Assembly: GCA_013205405.1 (NCBI GenBank)
Contig: JABMMZ010000022.1
Span: 1 to 46,105, forward strand
Source of the DNA: Bacteroidota bacterium
GTDB lineage: Bacteria > Bacteroidota > Bacteroidia > NS11-12g > UBA955
Reading direction: 5' to 3'
Length of the DNA: 46,105 nt
Made by a program: the position numbers and the translations under genes
Notes under the pieces: model-generated
Database searches by the model: none
Told to the model about the DNA's origin: nothing
Seen by the model: the letters and a program-made list of their open reading frames with translations, nothing else
In this document: in pieces, positions 43,772 to 46,105 of the stretch
Numbering within the stretch: position 1 is the stretch's first letter
How the letters are laid out: every line of letters begins with the position of its first letter

Positions 43772-44481
43772 TGACGAAACTTACTGTTTTAATGTATCAT
43801 AAAATAGCAAAAAATCACACTGATTTTTTAACTGTAGATACTACCTCACTTGTTAATCAATTAAAGTGGCTAAAGACGAATTATAATTTTATTAAGTTAA
43901 GTGACTTAGTGGCTCATATTGAAGAAAAAAGACCTTTCCCAGAACGTTCAATTTTAATAACTTTTGATGATGGTTATGAAAACAATTACGACTATGCATA
44001 TCCTATTTTTAAGGAACTCAATATTCCGTTTTGTATTTTTTTAGTAGGTGATTTTATTGGGAAAAAGGTAAACTATGATGGAGAGGAACAATCATTTCTT
44101 AATATTAATCAGTTAAAGCAAATGAGCGATATTGTAGAGTATGGTTTTCATAGTGTCCAGCATAAGAACATTATGCAAATACCATCTCGCGAATGGGCTG
44201 AAGAAGTAAATGAAGGTGTAAAAGTATTAAGGCAAATGTCTATACAAATTCAAAATATTTGGGCGTATACTTATGGGAGCTTTCCTAAAAAAAATAGAGT
44301 AGCATTTAAACAATTGCAAACTATTTTTAAATCAGAAAGTATTGTCGGAGCTCTTAGAATTGGCAATAGAAAGAATAGTACACCATTAAAAAACCCATTT
44401 GCCATCCAACGCATTGATATAAGAGGAAATGATAGTTTTTTAAAATTTAAATGGAAAGTATGTTTTGGCAAAATTATTTAA
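43771..44481 (+). CDS. Polysaccharide deacetylase (NodB domain)
   Basis: 236 residues. A NodB (CE4) domain covers about 55-200. The catalytic-base and metal aspartates are in ITFDDGYEN (Asp66, Asp67), and the metal histidines in GFHSVQHKN (His127, His131). Such enzymes remove N-acetyl groups from chitin-like or surface glycans. There is no signal peptide, so it probably acts in the cytoplasm or at the membrane on a lipid-linked precursor. It overlaps the glycosyltransferase by one base and so is part of the same glycan step. Confidence 0.88.
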   Translation: MTKLTVLMYHKIAKNHTDFLTVDTTSLVNQLKWLKTNYNFIKLSDLVAHIEEKRPFPERSILITFDDGYENNYDYAYPIFKELNIPFCIFLVGDFIGKKVNYDGEEQSFLNINQLKQMSDIVEYGFHSVQHKNIMQIPSREWAEEVNEGVKVLRQMSIQIQNIWAYTYGSFPKKNRVAFKQLQTIFKSESIVGALRIGNRKNSTPLKNPFAIQRIDIRGNDSFLKFKWKVCFGKII

Positions 44482-44533
44482 TAACTCCATTTTAAAAATA
44501 AATTACTTATCGTTGTATTCATAATACCTAACT

Positions 44534-45937
44534 ATGCAAGAGATTATTCTAGATGACGATGTTGTAAACTTATCGAAAGATAATTTAACGCCTAATCCTA
44601 AAAATGTAAAGAAAGTTACCAATGCTTGGTGCATGTACGATTGGGCCAATAGTGTTTTTCCATTAACCATTACTTCAGCTATTTTTCCTATTTATTGGAG
44701 TAGTCAAACGCCTAAAAATGTTGAAATATTAGGCACTATCTTAGAGCATTCTACACTTTATAATTATTGCCTAAGTTTCGCGTTTTTAATAATTGCACTT
44801 ATTAATCCTATTTTAAGTGGCATTGCAGATAGTGCAGGAAATAAAAAAAGCTTTATGGCAGCTTTTGTTGTAATAGGTTGTATAGGTTGTTTTGGATTAA
44901 GTTTTTTTGATAGTCAGCATATTGGAATTGGTGTTTTAGCATTTATTATTGGCACTATTGGCTATGCAGGTAGTATAGTTTTTTACAATGCATACCTACC
45001 CGAAATAGCTACTAACGATCAATATGATAGAATAAGTGCCAAAGGTTTTAGTATGGGCTATATTGGGGCTGTAATTTTATTGGTTTTAAATTTATTAATT
45101 ATACTAAAACCAGAAATTTTGTTCGATGTTCAAAGTAAAGTAGATAGTATTTTGCAAGAACAAATAGGATTAAGTGAAAAATTGGCCTTAAAACAAGCTA
45201 AGGCTTTTTATGCAGGCTCTGCTAGTAGATTAGCGTTTTTTACTGTTGGTATTTGGTGGCTTGGATTCTCTATGATACCTTTTTATTATTTACCTAAAAA
45301 TAGGTTAAAGAATAGCACAATTTCTATAACAAAGGGTTATCACGAATTGATGAAAGTATTTAAACAAGTCAGAAATTCGGGTGCTATTAAAAAATATTTG
45401 GGCGCATTTTTCTTTATCAGTATGGGTGTTCAAACTGTAATGTATGTGGCGGGTTTATTTGGTGTGGAAGAGCTTAAGCTACCCAGTGAAAATTTGATTG
45501 CTACTATTTTAATTATACAACTGGTAGCTGTTTTAGGTGCTTATTTATTTTCATTGTTTTCCAAAAAATTTGGTAATATAAATGCCTTATTAACCTTGGT
45601 TGGAATTTGGATTTTGGTATGTTTTGCAGCCTTTTTCGTATACAGTGTTAACGAGTTTTATGCCTTAGCAGGGGCAGTAGGTATGATAATGGGAGGTGTG
45701 CAAAGTTTGGCGCGTAGTACCTATGCTAAAATTATTCCTCAAAATACATTAGACACTGCATCATATTTTAGTTTTTATGAATTTACAGAAAAAGTAGCCA
45801 TTGTAATAGGTACTTTTAGTTTTGGTTTCATTAATCAAATTATGCACAGCATGCGTTATTCTATTGTTTCTTTAGTGGTGTTTTTTGTTGTTGGGTTTAT
45901 ATTTTTGTTGAGCTGCAGGGTTAAGGCTAGGGTTTAA
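44534..45937 (+). CDS. Major facilitator transporter (UMF1/Atg22-like)
   Basis: 467 residues with about 12 membrane helices. The N-terminal signature NAWCMYDWANSVFPLTITSAIFPIYW is the UMF1 (Atg22-like) mark, and a central cytoplasmic loop (about 195-265) separates two six-helix halves. Family members export amino acids or other small metabolites; the substrate here is unknown. It starts 52 nt after the deacetylase with a weak TATCGTTG box, so it may or may not share that transcript. N-terminal DDDVV and a very basic C-terminus lie in the cytoplasm. Confidence 0.85.
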   Translation: MQEIILDDDVVNLSKDNLTPNPKNVKKVTNAWCMYDWANSVFPLTITSAIFPIYWSSQTPKNVEILGTILEHSTLYNYCLSFAFLIIALINPILSGIADSAGNKKSFMAAFVVIGCIGCFGLSFFDSQHIGIGVLAFIIGTIGYAGSIVFYNAYLPEIATNDQYDRISAKGFSMGYIGAVILLVLNLLIILKPEILFDVQSKVDSILQEQIGLSEKLALKQAKAFYAGSASRLAFFTVGIWWLGFSMIPFYYLPKNRLKNSTISITKGYHELMKVFKQVRNSGAIKKYLGAFFFISMGVQTVMYVAGLFGVEELKLPSENLIATILIIQLVAVLGAYLFSLFSKKFGNINALLTLVGIWILVCFAAFFVYSVNEFYALAGAVGMIMGGVQSLARSTYAKIIPQNTLDTASYFSFYEFTEKVAIVIGTFSFGFINQIMHSMRYSIVSLVVFFVVGFIFLLSCRVKARV

Positions 45938-45990
45938 ATTTAATTTATGGCTGCTTCTAAATTCATTTCAATAGATTAAAAAAAATCCCT

Positions 45991-45998
45991 TAATTTTG
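45991..45998 (+). promoter_or_regulatory. -7 box 4 nt from ATG (leaderless type)
   Basis: TAATTTTG fits TAnnTTTG and ends 4 nt before the ATG at 46003. Confidence 0.6.
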
Positions 45999-46002
45999 TT
46001 TT

Positions 46003-46105
46003 ATGTTTTCAAGAAAAAAGATATTTATTTTATTATGTTTACTGGGCACTGTTTTCGCCTTTAAAGCTACTGATGATTATTTTGAGGTTTCAAAAAATAT
46101 AGAAA
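46003..46105 (+). CDS. Start of an S41 carboxyl-terminal processing peptidase (partial)
   Basis: Only the first 34 codons lie in the window. After an N-terminal membrane helix (about 6-20) comes FKATDDYFEVSKNIE, which matches the start of Bacteroidota S41 (CtpA/Tsp-like) peptidases, where DDYFEISKN leads into the PDZ and peptidase domains. The catalytic residues lie beyond the window edge, so this is a family guess from the signal region. A perfect -7 box ends 4 nt before the ATG. Confidence 0.6.
   Translation, partial: MFSRKKIFILLCLLGTVFAFKATDDYFEVSKNIE

Noticed and set aside
1-46105. CRISPR arrays, prophage, rRNA or complete insertion sequences
   Set aside because: No evenly spaced repeats, phage structural genes, transposases or rRNA stretches were seen on reading both strands.

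Overview
The window comes from an AT-rich member of the phylum Bacteroidota. The evidence is a set of type IX secretion (T9SS) parts (a PorZ-like protein, a PorV/PorQ-family barrel and proteins with T9SS-type C-terminal domains), a large TonB-dependent receptor with a carboxypeptidase-regulatory N-terminal domain, an S46 dipeptidyl-peptidase, an OmpA protein with thrombospondin type 3 repeats, Bacteroidota -7 promoter boxes (TAnnTTTG) before many genes, and an absence of clear Shine-Dalgarno sequences. An order such as Chitinophagales is only a guess. Most of the window is chromosomal core, with no prophage, intact insertion sequence or CRISPR array.

Layout. 1-7.2 kb: the 3' end of an unrecognised ORF, an OmpA-like protein, an outer membrane barrel paired with the Kdo transferase waaA, a convergent GH3-family acyl-adenylating enzyme, a small conserved protein and a cyclophilin-FKBP fusion lipoprotein. 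7.2-17.3 kb, minus strand: greA-hit, then a cassette of TonB receptor, 1337-residue exported protein and PorV/PorQ-family barrel. 17.4-21.5 kb, minus strand: a serA-like dehydrogenase and porZ-recO. 21.6-25.2 kb: a frameshifted small gene, then an RND/MMPL exporter and a LOG-family protein. 25.2-28.8 kb: a LuxE-like enzyme, CPBP protease and glycosyltransferase operon, with a lipoprotein gene starting 2 bp away on the other strand. 28.8-36.6 kb, minus strand: a frameshifted amino acid permease, clpP-clpX, and mlaE-mlaF-lipoprotein-S46 peptidase. 36.6-46.1 kb, plus strand: a short-chain dehydrogenase, a T9SS cargo protein, tRNA-Arg, an M61 peptidase, dnaX, a glycosyltransferase-deacetylase-transporter group and the start of an S41 peptidase.

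How the genes relate. Much of the window serves the envelope: Kdo addition to lipid A, Mla-type lipid transport, T9SS export, TonB uptake, exported peptidases and surface glycosylation. Housekeeping functions are transcription elongation (GreA), proteolysis (ClpXP), repair (RecO) and replication (DnaX).

The observations most worth checking are: dnaX is split by a ten-A run, with the -1 frame open to the end of the gene, implying tau and gamma made by slippage; the same DnaX appears to lack the usual four-cysteine zinc module; the TonB receptor / giant exported protein / PorV cassette; and a recurring arrangement in which the -7 box ends 4 nt before ATG, implying leaderless mRNAs.
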